Source: Granulicella sapmiensis
GTDB taxonomy: Bacteria; Acidobacteriota; Terriglobia; Terriglobales; Acidobacteriaceae
NCBI GenBank assembly: GCA_026225395.1
Contig: JAMFSR010000035.1
Span: 206,669 to 270,668, forward strand
DNA length: 64,000 bases
Reading direction: 5' to 3'
Positions 33,357 through 40,647 of this stretch are shown piece after piece. Position 1 is the stretch's first letter; every line of letters starts with the position of its first letter. Under the pieces are notes generated by a model that saw only the letters and a program-made list of their open reading frames with translations, did no database searches and was not told the origin of the DNA. The position numbers and the translations under genes were made by a program.

Positions 33357-33505
33357 GGTTGTGGTTCCCACCCATCGCGCCAAAGGCGAGCGCGATGAAT
33401 GGGGCACCCACGGTTGTGGTGGTGCGGAGGAGAACGGTCGGGCTTTGCCCGATACCCACCTTGCCCGACGGTGAAACTGTCGGTCGAGGATGGGGCACTC
33501 AGGGT
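33357..33505 (-). repeat. Family-1 hairpin repeats, reverse orientation
   Basis: CCCATCGCGCCAAAGG...CGCGATGAATGGGGC forms one hairpin; GTCGGGCTTTGCCCGATACCC and a further degenerate arm form the second. Relative to copies at 2.4-18.2 kb the element is inverted. Confidence 0.75.
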
Positions 33506-33512
33506 TGGGTAC

Positions 33513-34079
33513 TCAATTTTTCTGCGGATGGCTGGAGGCCGCGGCTAGCCAGGCGTTGAGGCCGAAGTCGAGTGTGGGGCCTGGCTTTCCGTCGCTGAAG
33601 ATCTGGGCGGCTTCGAGCTGGGCGATACCGTGCAGGAATGCCCAGAGAGCCATGGAGGCCTCGTCGGCGTGGTCCTGCCCTGTGAGGGAGGATACGTGGC
33701 CGGCGAAGAAGATCCAGAGGTCTTCGCGGGGAGCGGATTTTTCCTGCCCGGACGCGCACGGCAGAAGAAGGAGCTCATACAGGTTGGGGTGTTTGCGGGC
33801 GAAGGCGAGGTAGGCGCGGGCGATGCCGCGGATGGCCTGTTCAGGGCCGGCTTTCCGGACGATGCGCAGGATCGAGGCGTGGAGGATGCGCGAAACCTCG
33901 CCAGCGAGAGCTTCCTCAAGGGCGGCACGGTCGGCGAAGTAGCGATAGAGGGCGTTGGGCGCGAGCTCAAGCGAGGCCGCAAGGGCGCGGAGAGAGAGAC
34001 TGCGGAGGCCTTGTCGATCGAGTTGCTCGACGGCCGCCGCGAGGATGGTCTCGCGGTCGGTCTTGGAAGGGTACGCCAT
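33513..34079 (-). CDS. TetR-family transcriptional regulator
   Basis: A protein of 188 residues. Helix-turn-helix: RETILAAAVEQLDRQGLRSLSLRALAASLELAPNALYRYFADRAAL, where the recognition helix ends in the family LYRYF. The C-terminal part fits the TetR_C_33-like ligand domain (AYLAFARKHPNLYELLL; MALWAFLHGIAQLEAAQIF). It is divergent from the SDR at 34179 and three copies of a 15-base motif lie between the two genes. ATG 34079 is preferred; GTG 34088 would add three residues. No strong ribosome site is visible. Confidence 0.9.
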   Translation of the reverse strand: MAYPSKTDRETILAAAVEQLDRQGLRSLSLRALAASLELAPNALYRYFADRAALEEALAGEVSRILHASILRIVRKAGPEQAIRGIARAYLAFARKHPNLYELLLLPCASGQEKSAPREDLWIFFAGHVSSLTGQDHADEASMALWAFLHGIAQLEAAQIFSDGKPGPTLDFGLNAWLAAASSHPQKN

Positions 34080-34083
34080 GTTA

Positions 34084-34150
34084 TTCACTGTACATCTTGA
34101 CCCGACAACAGTGAAGGTGTACGGTGAACATGTTGAAGATGTGCAGTGTT
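34084..34150. promoter_or_regulatory. Three-copy operator and SDR promoter
   Basis: Motif TTCACTGTACATCTT occurs at 34084-34098 on +, and as complements at 34114-34128 (TTCACCGTACACCTT) and 34136-34150 (AACACTGCACATCTT). The last two are 22 bases apart in direct orientation. A + strand promoter TTGACC (34097) - 17 - TACGGT (34120) lies within them, so binding should block SDR transcription. Likely bound by the divergent TetR. Confidence 0.65.
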
Positions 34151-34178
34151 CCTCTTCAACCAGCTTGGGAGATATGGC

Positions 34179-35039
34179 ATGAGTGCAAAGCGCAGTGTGG
34201 TGATTACAGGAGCCTCAACGGGTATCGGCTGGGCTACAGCGAAGGTGCTGCTGGACAAGGGATTTCGCGTGTTCGGGACGGTGCGGAAGCAAAGCGATGC
34301 GGACCGATTGAGCGCGGAGTTCGGCAAGGACTTTGTGCCGTTGCTGGCGGATGTGACGGACGAGGCGGCGGTGCGGCAGGCGGCGGCGCGGGTGGGTGAG
34401 GTGCTCGATGGAGAGCGGCTGGCGGGCCTGGTGAACAACGCAGGGATTGTGGTTGGCGGGCCTTTGCTGCATTTGGATGCGGACGAGATACGGCGGCAGA
34501 TGGAGGTAAATCTAGTAGGGCCGTTTATGGTGACGAAGGCCTTTGCTCCCCTGCTGGGGAGCGATCCGGCAAGGACTGGCAAGCCGGGGAGGATTGTGCA
34601 GATCAGTTCGGTCGTGGGAAAGATGGGCGTGCCGTTTGTGGGAGCGTATTCGGCTTCGAAGTTTGCGCTCGAAGGGATGTCGGAAAGCCTGCGGCGTGAG
34701 TTGTTGCTGTATGGAATCGATGTGATTGTGGTTGGACCTGGCGCGGTGGTGACACCGATCTGGGACAAGGCCGAGGCCGAGGACTTCAGCCGGTTTGATG
34801 TGACGGATTATGGACCGATCATCCAGCGCTTCCTCGCGTTCTTTGCCGAAGAGGGCAAGAAAGGGCTGGCACCGGAAGAGATTGGGCGAACGATCTACAA
34901 GGCGCTGACGGTGAGCAAGCCGAAGGTACGGTATGCGGTGGTTCCGCAACGGTTCAAGAACTGGACGATGCCTATGCTTTTGCCCAAACGGGTTGTGGAT
35001 CGGTTGGTTGGGAAGCAGTTTGGTTTGGTGAAGGGGTAA
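34179..35039 (+). CDS. Short-chain dehydrogenase/reductase
   Basis: A protein of 286 residues. Cofactor loop TGASTGIGWA, LVNNAGIVVGG, catalytic Ser in ISSVVGKMG and Tyr-x-x-x-Lys in AYSASK are intact. The pattern (TGAS.GIG..., FAPLLG, SMRxEL-like LRRELLLYGIDVIVVGPG) is that of classical SDRs such as the 11-beta-HSD/oxidoreductase-type group; the substrate is unknown. ATG 34179 follows TTGGGAGAT. C-terminal residues include a basic amphipathic end (LLPKRVVDRLVGKQ). Likely regulated by the divergent TetR. Confidence 0.92.
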   Translation: MSAKRSVVITGASTGIGWATAKVLLDKGFRVFGTVRKQSDADRLSAEFGKDFVPLLADVTDEAAVRQAAARVGEVLDGERLAGLVNNAGIVVGGPLLHLDADEIRRQMEVNLVGPFMVTKAFAPLLGSDPARTGKPGRIVQISSVVGKMGVPFVGAYSASKFALEGMSESLRRELLLYGIDVIVVGPGAVVTPIWDKAEAEDFSRFDVTDYGPIIQRFLAFFAEEGKKGLAPEEIGRTIYKALTVSKPKVRYAVVPQRFKNWTMPMLLPKRVVDRLVGKQFGLVKG

Positions 35040-35104
35040 GGGTTGTTCCCCGCGCAGTGGCTGACGCGATGTGGAGGGGAACGGTGGTCTGCTACCGCAA
35101 ACGA

Positions 35105-35161
35105 TACCCCACCCTTTCGGGATGAGACTCCGAAAGGATGGGCCACCCGGATTTTGGGTGG
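35105..35161 (-). repeat. Family-1 hairpin repeat, reverse orientation
   Basis: CCCCACCCTTTCGG / CCGAAAGGATGGG arms enclose nine bases, followed by GCCACCCGG. Between the convergent SDR and guanylyltransferase genes. Confidence 0.8.
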
Positions 35162-35165
35162 TGGT

Positions 35166-36299
35166 TTAGATGAGGTCTTCGCGGCCGCTTTCGTGGATGG
35201 CGCGGACGAGCTTGGAGACGTCCTGCGAGCGGGCGCGGGTGGTGATGAGGAGGGCGTCGTCGGTTTCTACGACGACGAGGCCATCGACGCCTAGAAGCGC
35301 GACGGTTTTGCCGGGGGCGTAGACGTAGTTGCCACCGGACTGGATGGCGAAGAGGCCGGTGGTTTCGCCGTCCATCACGTTGTCGCGGTCGTTTTCGCCG
35401 AGGTGCTCATGCAGCGAGGCCCAGGAGCCGAGATCGGTCCAGCCGAAGTCCGCGGGCAGGCAGTAGATGTTTGAGCGCGACTCGCCCTTGGCGGAACGGC
35501 GTTCGAGGATGGCGTAGTCCACCGAGATGTTTTCGCACTTCGGATACTCTTCGGCGAACACTGCTTCGAACTCGGGTGTGCCGAAGGCGGCGGCGATGGC
35601 TTCAAGCGGTGCGGCCATGTCCGGGATGTGCTCGCGCACAGCGGCTGCGAGTGTCTTCGCGCTCCAGAGAAAGATGCCGCCGTTCCAGACGAAGTTTCCG
35701 GCAGCGAGGAAGCGCTCCGCAGTTGCGGGATCGGGCTTTTCGCGAAAGCGTTTTACGCGCTTTACGGGAATGCCGGCTTCACCGGGGATTTCCGCTCCCT
35801 GCTCCACGTAGCCGTAACCCGTTTCCGGACGCGTGGGGGGAATGCCGAGCACTACGATGTTTTCGCCTGCGGCTGCTAGACGCACGCCCGCGCCGATGAC
35901 CTCGGCGAAGCGCTTGGCATCGGCCACGACCTGGTCTGAGGGGAAGACGCCAAGCACTGTATCGGGCGCGGTGGGTTCGAGCAGGAACGCAGCGAGCGCG
36001 CAGGCCGGGGCTGTGTTGCGCGGGCAGGGTTCGGAGAGCACCTGGGAGCTGGGGATCTCCGGGAGCTGCTCGGCGATGACGTCTTTGAGCCAGTGGTTGG
36101 TGATGATCCAAACGTCGCTTGCAGAAGCCAGCGGTTGGAGACGTTCGAGCGTTTGCTGGATCATGGTGCGTTCGCCCTGGAGCGCGAGCACCTGCTTGGC
36201 GCGGGCGCGGCGGCTGCGTGGCCAGAAGCGCGTACCGCTGCCGCCGGCGAGGATAACGGGAGCAAACCTCGGTTTTTCCAGTTCTTTATTTGATGACAT
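35166..36299 (-). CDS. Mannose-1-phosphate guanylyltransferase
   Basis: A protein of 377 residues, the size of the short ManC/RfbM form without the C-terminal isomerase domain. Motifs: VILAGGSGTRFWPRSR (nucleotide loop), FPSDQVV (metal site), GIPPTRPETGYGYVE, VKRFREKPD, NFVWNGGIFLWSA and FGWTDLGSWASL. It makes GDP-mannose from mannose-1-P and GTP for polysaccharide or glycoprotein synthesis. The LQGERTMIQQT segment is the usual KQ..L lysine region. With a phosphohexomutase two genes away and mannosyltransferase-like genes at 60 kb, GDP-mannose use is plausible. Confidence 0.92.
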   Translation of the reverse strand: MSSNKELEKPRFAPVILAGGSGTRFWPRSRRARAKQVLALQGERTMIQQTLERLQPLASASDVWIITNHWLKDVIAEQLPEIPSSQVLSEPCPRNTAPACALAAFLLEPTAPDTVLGVFPSDQVVADAKRFAEVIGAGVRLAAAGENIVVLGIPPTRPETGYGYVEQGAEIPGEAGIPVKRVKRFREKPDPATAERFLAAGNFVWNGGIFLWSAKTLAAAVREHIPDMAAPLEAIAAAFGTPEFEAVFAEEYPKCENISVDYAILERRSAKGESRSNIYCLPADFGWTDLGSWASLHEHLGENDRDNVMDGETTGLFAIQSGGNYVYAPGKTVALLGVDGLVVVETDDALLITTRARSQDVSKLVRAIHESGREDLI

Positions 36300-36362
36300 C
36301 CATCTTCATTCCCGACCAATATGCGGTCGTCTTGCCTGGAACGGATAAGAGAGCGTGTCCCA

Positions 36363-36415
36363 GGGGCTAAAGCCCAATTTGTGGCGAAACTCAGTGTCCG
36401 GGCTAAAGCCCGGAC
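36363..36415. repeat. GGGCTAAAGCCC hairpin pair
   Basis: Hairpins GGGGCTAAAGCCC (36363-36375) and GTCCGGGCT-AA-AGCCCGGAC (36396-36415). They lie between two minus-strand genes, manC downstream and the aminotransferase upstream. The second stem has nine perfect pairs. No T-run follows on the minus strand. Confidence 0.65.
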
Positions 36416-36475
36416 CTATCTCAGAAACAAAAACTACCATTTTCAGCAGCAAAAAAACGATTCGCCAGATATTGG

Positions 36476-37672
36476 CTAGTCCAGCTTCGAGAGATACTCC
36501 CGAATTCGTTCGACGCCCTTATCGATCACGTCGCCGGAGACAGCGTACGAAAGCCGAATGTGCTCGCTGGTGCCGAATGCTTCGCCCGGAACGGTGACGA
36601 CGTGCGCTTCTGTCAGCAGCTTCGCGGCGAGATCGCTTGCGGACTTGATGCCGCCCTTGCCGATGAAGGCGCCGACGTTCGGATAGACATAGAACGCGCC
36701 CTGCGGCACCGTGCAGGTGAGACCCGGAATGGTTTTGAAGCCGGCCAGTATGCGGTCGCGGAGCTTGATGTAGTCGGCGCGCATTTCCGTGACGCAGTCC
36801 TGGCTGGCGGTGAGCGCCGCGATGGAGGCTTGCTGCACCATGCTGGCGGTGTTGGAGGTGGATTGTGATTGAAGCTTGCTCATGGCGGCGATGATCTGCT
36901 TCGGGCCGAGAGCGAAGCCTGCGCGCCAGCCGGTCATCGCGTAGGTTTTGGAGAGAGAGCCGAGTACGACGACGTGCTCTTTGCAGTCGGTGAACGAGCC
37001 GCCGCTGACGGCTGCGCCTGTGAAGTTGAGGTACACGTAGCACTCATCGAGCAGCACATAGATGCCGCGCTTATGCGCGAGCCGGACGATGGCTTCGAGG
37101 TCTTCGGGGCTGACGACCGCGCCCGAGGGATTTGAGGGCGTGTTGAGGATGATGGCCTTGGTGCGGTCGGTGATGGCGGCTTCGATCATCTTCGCGGTGA
37201 TGCGGAAGTTTTCGGCTTCGTCGCTTTCGACGTAGACGACCTTGCCGCCGGCGTACTCGATGATGTCTTTGAAGCTGACCCAGTAGGGGACGGGGAGGAT
37301 GACTTCGTCGCCGTGATCGACGAGGACCTGGATGGCGTTGAAGAGCGCGAGCTTGCCGCCGGCGGTGAAGACGCACTCTTCAACGGCGTAGTTGGAGGCG
37401 AAGTCGGCTTTGTGGCGATCGACGATGGCCTGGCGGACCTGCGGGACGCCCGCGACGGCGGTGTAGCGGGTGAAGTTGTTTTCGATGGCCTTGATGGCCG
37501 CGTCCTTGATGTGCTGCGGGGTGTTGAAGTGGGGCTCGCCCGCGCCGAAGTCGGCCATATCGATCCCGGCGGCTTTCATCTTCAGGGATTCCGCGGTGAT
37601 GGCCATGGTGGCCGAGAGTTCGATGCGGTTGATCCGGTCGGTGAGGACCTTGGTTGCCGTGAGAGTGCTCAT
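36476..37672 (-). CDS. Class I PLP aminotransferase (aspartate aminotransferase type)
   Basis: A protein of 398 residues. PLP lysine in GSLSKTYAMTGWRAGFALG, substrate arginine region RLSYAVSG, NTPSNPSGAV and DECYVYLNF are all typical of Igamma aspartate/aromatic aminotransferases of the AspC/AspAT type 1b. The N-terminal ITAESLKMKAAGIDMADFGAGEPHF is characteristic of the bacterial aspartate/prephenate aminotransferase group. Transfers amino groups between aspartate or other amino acids and 2-oxoglutarate. ATG 37672 is preferred over 37768. A Family-2 repeat lies about 110 bases upstream. Confidence 0.92.
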   Translation of the reverse strand: MSTLTATKVLTDRINRIELSATMAITAESLKMKAAGIDMADFGAGEPHFNTPQHIKDAAIKAIENNFTRYTAVAGVPQVRQAIVDRHKADFASNYAVEECVFTAGGKLALFNAIQVLVDHGDEVILPVPYWVSFKDIIEYAGGKVVYVESDEAENFRITAKMIEAAITDRTKAIILNTPSNPSGAVVSPEDLEAIVRLAHKRGIYVLLDECYVYLNFTGAAVSGGSFTDCKEHVVVLGSLSKTYAMTGWRAGFALGPKQIIAAMSKLQSQSTSNTASMVQQASIAALTASQDCVTEMRADYIKLRDRILAGFKTIPGLTCTVPQGAFYVYPNVGAFIGKGGIKSASDLAAKLLTEAHVVTVPGEAFGTSEHIRLSYAVSGDVIDKGVERIREYLSKLD

Positions 37673-37779
37673 GGATAGTAGTGTTTCAGATTTGAGGGTG
37701 GAGATAAAGCTGCGGTGGTGTTGTGCGGTGCCGCGATGTAGGAAGGCGGATATCTCCGTTGGGGTCAAGATTGACTTTG

Positions 37780-37843
37780 TGCGGGTTTGTTGGAGATCGG
37801 GAACGCAGAGGTCGCGGAGGTTACGCGGGGGGCGCAGAGGGAG
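37780..37843 (+). repeat. Family-2 dispersed repeat, copy b
   Basis: GTGCGGGTTTGTTGGAGATC followed by GGGAACGCAGAGGTCGCGG and TTACGCGGGGGGCGCAGAGG. It lies between the aminotransferase and methyltransferase genes. Confidence 0.85.
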
Positions 37844-37892
37844 GTATTGCAGATGCGGGCAGCTTTGCGTTCTCAGAATGAGAATTGTTTGG

Positions 37893-38525
37893 TTAGCGGC
37901 GCTTGCGGAGGACCCAGGTGGTCATGCAGCGGTAGTCCTGCACGATGGTGGTCTTGAGGGGGTCGACGAGGATGGCGTTCATCTGGGTGGTCATGTTGAG
38001 GAGGGCGGGTTCGTCGACGAGGAACCACTCGGAGCCGTCGCCGATGCGGTAGATGTTGGCGCGGAGGCGGGGGAAGTCCATGCCGATGCGCGAGCCGAGG
38101 CGGCAGAAGAGCAGACCGCCGGGACGGAGGACGCGCCAGAGCTCGGAGACCATGGCGAGGAAGTGCTGCTCGTCGCGGGCGAAGTGCAGGACGGAGTTGC
38201 AGAGGACGACGTCGGCAAAGGCGTCGGGGAACGGCATGGCTTCAATGGCGGCCAGCTGGAAGTTCTGCGGCGGCAGCTGCGGGGCGAGCTCGGCGGCGAG
38301 GGCGCGGACGTGGGATACGGCTTCGGGGCTGGCGTCGACGGCGAAGATCTCGGCGCCTTCGCGGAGGAGATGGACGAGGTTGCGGCCGTAGCCGCAGCCG
38401 GCGTCGAGGATGCGCATGTCCGGGGTGATGTTGCCGCGGAGGATCTGGTCGAAGACGTAGATGTCGATCTGACCGAACTGGTCTTGAAGGCTGAGCGCCT
38501 GCGGCAAGGCTGAAGGCTCGCTCAA
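37893..38525 (-). CDS. Class I SAM-dependent methyltransferase
   Basis: A protein of 210 residues. Motif I is MRILDAGCGYGRNLVHLL, with FAVDASPEAV as the acidic strand end and FADVVLCNSVLHF as motif II; WRVLRPGGLLFCRLG is the post-II strand. These are the usual Methyltransf_11 features. The acceptor is unknown. Start is TTG at 38525, overlapping the coaD stop as TTGA. Tight coupling to coaD says little about function but means the two are always expressed together. Confidence 0.85.
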   Translation of the reverse strand: MSEPSALPQALSLQDQFGQIDIYVFDQILRGNITPDMRILDAGCGYGRNLVHLLREGAEIFAVDASPEAVSHVRALAAELAPQLPPQNFQLAAIEAMPFPDAFADVVLCNSVLHFARDEQHFLAMVSELWRVLRPGGLLFCRLGSRIGMDFPRLRANIYRIGDGSEWFLVDEPALLNMTTQMNAILVDPLKTTIVQDYRCMTTWVLRKRR

Positions 38526-39016
38526 GAGACTTTGCCTGGAGCTTTGCTCTTGAGGCGCTCGACGACGTTGGGAGGGACGAGCGAGCTGACGTCTCCGCCG
38601 AGGTTGAAGACGCCCTTGATGAGGCGTGAGCTCACGTAGGTGTACTTTTCGGCGGGCATCATGAAGAGGGTTTCGAGGTTGGGGTCGAGCTTGCGGTTCA
38701 TCATGGCCATCTGGAACTCGTATTCGTAGTCGGAGATGGCGCGGATGCCGCGGAGGACGGCTTTGGCGTTCTGCTGGCGAGCGTAGTCGACGAGCAGGCC
38801 GTCGAAGGTATCGACGGTGACGTTGCCAAAGCTGGCGGTGGCTTCGCGGATCATCTCGACGCGTTCGGGGACGCTGAAGAGGGGCGTGCCTTTTTCGGAG
38901 TTGCGGAGGATGGCGACGACGAGCTCGTCGACGAAGCCGGCTCCGCGGGCGATTAGGTCAAGGTGGCCGTTGGTGAGTGGGTCGAAGGTGCCGGGGTAGA
39001 TGGCTTTGGTTGGCAT
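38522..39016 (-). CDS. coaD: Phosphopantetheine adenylyltransferase
   Basis: A protein of 164 residues, the normal CoaD size. N-terminal IYPGTFDPLTNGHLDLI holds the (T/H)xGH adenylyl transfer motif; LRGIRAISDYEYEFQMA and the YTYVSSRLIKGV end (the ISST-like motif) are diagnostic. It makes dephospho-CoA from 4'-phosphopantetheine and ATP, the penultimate step of CoA synthesis. ATG 39016 is clear from the family; the in-frame extension to 39133 is a translation of the Family-2 repeat. The methyltransferase gene overlaps its stop. Confidence 0.95.
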   Translation of the reverse strand: MPTKAIYPGTFDPLTNGHLDLIARGAGFVDELVVAILRNSEKGTPLFSVPERVEMIREATASFGNVTVDTFDGLLVDYARQQNAKAVLRGIRAISDYEYEFQMAMMNRKLDPNLETLFMMPAEKYTYVSSRLIKGVFNLGGDVSSLVPPNVVERLKSKAPGKVS

Positions 39017-39072
39017 CGCAGGATGAGGATACCGTACTGGGGCCTTCTTCGTACGAGCCGTAGAGAGGCATG

Positions 39073-39141
39073 GTGCGGCGTTGTTGGAGATCGGGAACGC
39101 GCAGAGGGCGCGGAGGTTACGCGGAGGACGCAAAGGGGACG
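39073..39141 (+). repeat. Family-2 dispersed repeat, copy c
   Basis: GTGCGGCGTTGTTGGAGATC then GGGAACGCGCAGAGGGCGCG and GACGCAAAGGGGACGTGCC. It fills the gap between the acyl-CoA dehydrogenase stop and coaD. Confidence 0.85.
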
Positions 39142-39161
39142 TGCCGGAGTGAGTCGATGGG

Positions 39162-40316
39162 CTAGCGTGCGGACTTTAGGAGTTCGCGGGAGATCACGAT
39201 TCGCTGGATCTCGCTGGTGCCTTCGCCGATGGTGCAGAGCTTGACGTCGCGGTAGAACTTTTCGGCGGGATAGTCTTTGATGAAGCCGTAGCCTCCGTGG
39301 ATCTGGACACCTTCGTCGCAGATGCGGCAGGCGGCTTCCGAGGCGTAGAGCTTGGCCATGGCGGACTCCATGGTGACCTTCTGGCCGGCGTCTTTCATGC
39401 GGGCGGCGCGCATGGTGAGGAGCCAGGCGGCGTCGAGCTGGGTTGCCATGTCGGCCAGCTTGAACTGGATGGCCTGGAACTCGCTGATGGCTTTGCCGAA
39501 CTGCTTGCGCTGGGTGGCGTACTTTACGGCTGCGTCGAGCGCTCCACGGGCCATGCCCAGGGCGAGGGCGGCGATGGAGATGCGGCCGCCGTCGAGTACG
39601 CGCATGGCGTCGCGGAAGCCGTCGCCGACTTTGCCGATGAGATGGTCTTCGGGGATGAGGCAGTCTTCGAAGATCAGTTCGGCGGTGTCGCTGGCGCGGA
39701 GGCCGAGTTTGTTTTCTTTTTTGCCAGGGCGGAAGCCCTTGGTTCCCTTCTCTACCAAGAACGCTGAGATGCCACCGTGTACGCCCTTTTCCTTGTCGGT
39801 GATGGCGAGGATGAGCGCGCAGTCGGCGTAGGTGCCGTTGGTGATGAAGGTCTTGGAGCCGTTGAGGAGCCAGCCGTTGTCGGTTTTTACGGCGGTGGTG
39901 CGCATGCCGCCGGCGTCGCTGCCGGAGCCGGGCTCGGTGAGGCCCCAGGCGCCTAGCCATTCGCCGCTGGCGAGCTTCGACACCCATTGTTTGCGTTGCG
40001 CGTCGTTGCCGCCGAGCATGATGTGGTTGGTGCAGAGTGAGTTGTGGGAAGCGACGATGATGCCGACGCTGCCGTCCACACGTGAGAGCTCTTTGATGGC
40101 CAGCACGTACTCTACGTAGCCCATGCCCGCGCCGCCGAGGTCTTCCGGGAAGATGACGCCCATCAGGCCCATCTCGCCTAGCTTTTTGACTACCTTGTGC
40201 GGGAACTCGCTTTTCTCGTCCCACTCGTTTACGTGCGGGGCGATTTCGCGGGCGGCGAAGGTGCGGATTTCTTTTTGTAGTTGCTGTTGGTCGTCGGTCA
40301 GATCGAAGTGGGACAC
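39162..40316 (-). CDS. Acyl-CoA dehydrogenase
   Basis: A protein of 384 residues, the standard size. FAD/acyl binding features: [70 protein letters not shown] and catalytic Glu in [11 protein letters not shown]. It introduces the alpha-beta double bond into acyl-CoA, passing electrons to ETF; chain-length specificity is unclear, with closest resemblance to short/medium-chain and isovaleryl-type enzymes. GTG 40316 is chosen because GGAGAG sits seven bases before it; GTG 40346 would add ten non-family residues. It is a single gene between two Family-2 repeats. Confidence 0.93.
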   Translation of the reverse strand: MSHFDLTDDQQQLQKEIRTFAAREIAPHVNEWDEKSEFPHKVVKKLGEMGLMGVIFPEDLGGAGMGYVEYVLAIKELSRVDGSVGIIVASHNSLCTNHIMLGGNDAQRKQWVSKLASGEWLGAWGLTEPGSGSDAGGMRTTAVKTDNGWLLNGSKTFITNGTYADCALILAITDKEKGVHGGISAFLVEKGTKGFRPGKKENKLGLRASDTAELIFEDCLIPEDHLIGKVGDGFRDAMRVLDGGRISIAALALGMARGALDAAVKYATQRKQFGKAISEFQAIQFKLADMATQLDAAWLLTMRAARMKDAGQKVTMESAMAKLYASEAACRICDEGVQIHGGYGFIKDYPAEKFYRDVKLCTIGEGTSEIQRIVISRELLKSAR

Positions 40317-40377
40317 GCTTGTCTCTCCGGGATGGCAAGCTACCACAGTGGGGGGACGGTTGGCGCTGGTGGGCGTT

Positions 40378-40445
40378 GTGCGGCTTTGTTGGAGATCGGG
40401 AACGCGGAGGGCGCGGAGGTAACGCGGAGGCCGCAGAGGGGACGT
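40378..40445 (+). repeat. Family-2 dispersed repeat, copy d
   Basis: GTGCGGCTTTGTTGGAGATC then GGGAACGCGGAGGGCGCGG and CCGCAGAGGGGACGTGCC. It is 62 bases upstream of the acyl-CoA dehydrogenase start. Confidence 0.85.
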
Positions 40446-40647
40446 GCCGGGCGTGGATACTTTGGCACGCGGGGAGGATAGAAATCCAGGCGACGGTACA
40501 GAAGCGAGATCGCTTGAAAATTTTCTAACCTTGGCTTAAGCCATTTCCTAACTTGCGGTGTCTAAGCCAGCGAACGGTCTTTCTGTTTCGACGGTCTTAG
40601 CCTCAGCGGAGCGTCCAGCCGCCATCACGCCGCACGAAGGGATTCCC

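Larger units (their letters stand above)
33210..33512 (-). other. 303-base spacer consisting of dispersed repeats
   Basis: Holds the phosphohexomutase leader, one Family-2 repeat (33275-33339) and Family-1 hairpins in reverse orientation (33357-33505). No gene. Downstream of the tetR gene the hairpin arms are GC-rich and may stop transcription of tetR. Confidence 0.75.

Noticed and set aside
33210..33407. N-terminal extension of the phosphohexomutase, likewise of coaD (39017-39133) and the Rieske gene (42503-42799)
   Set aside because: The extra residues are translations of Family-1 and Family-2 repeats; family alignments and ribosome sites support the shorter starts.
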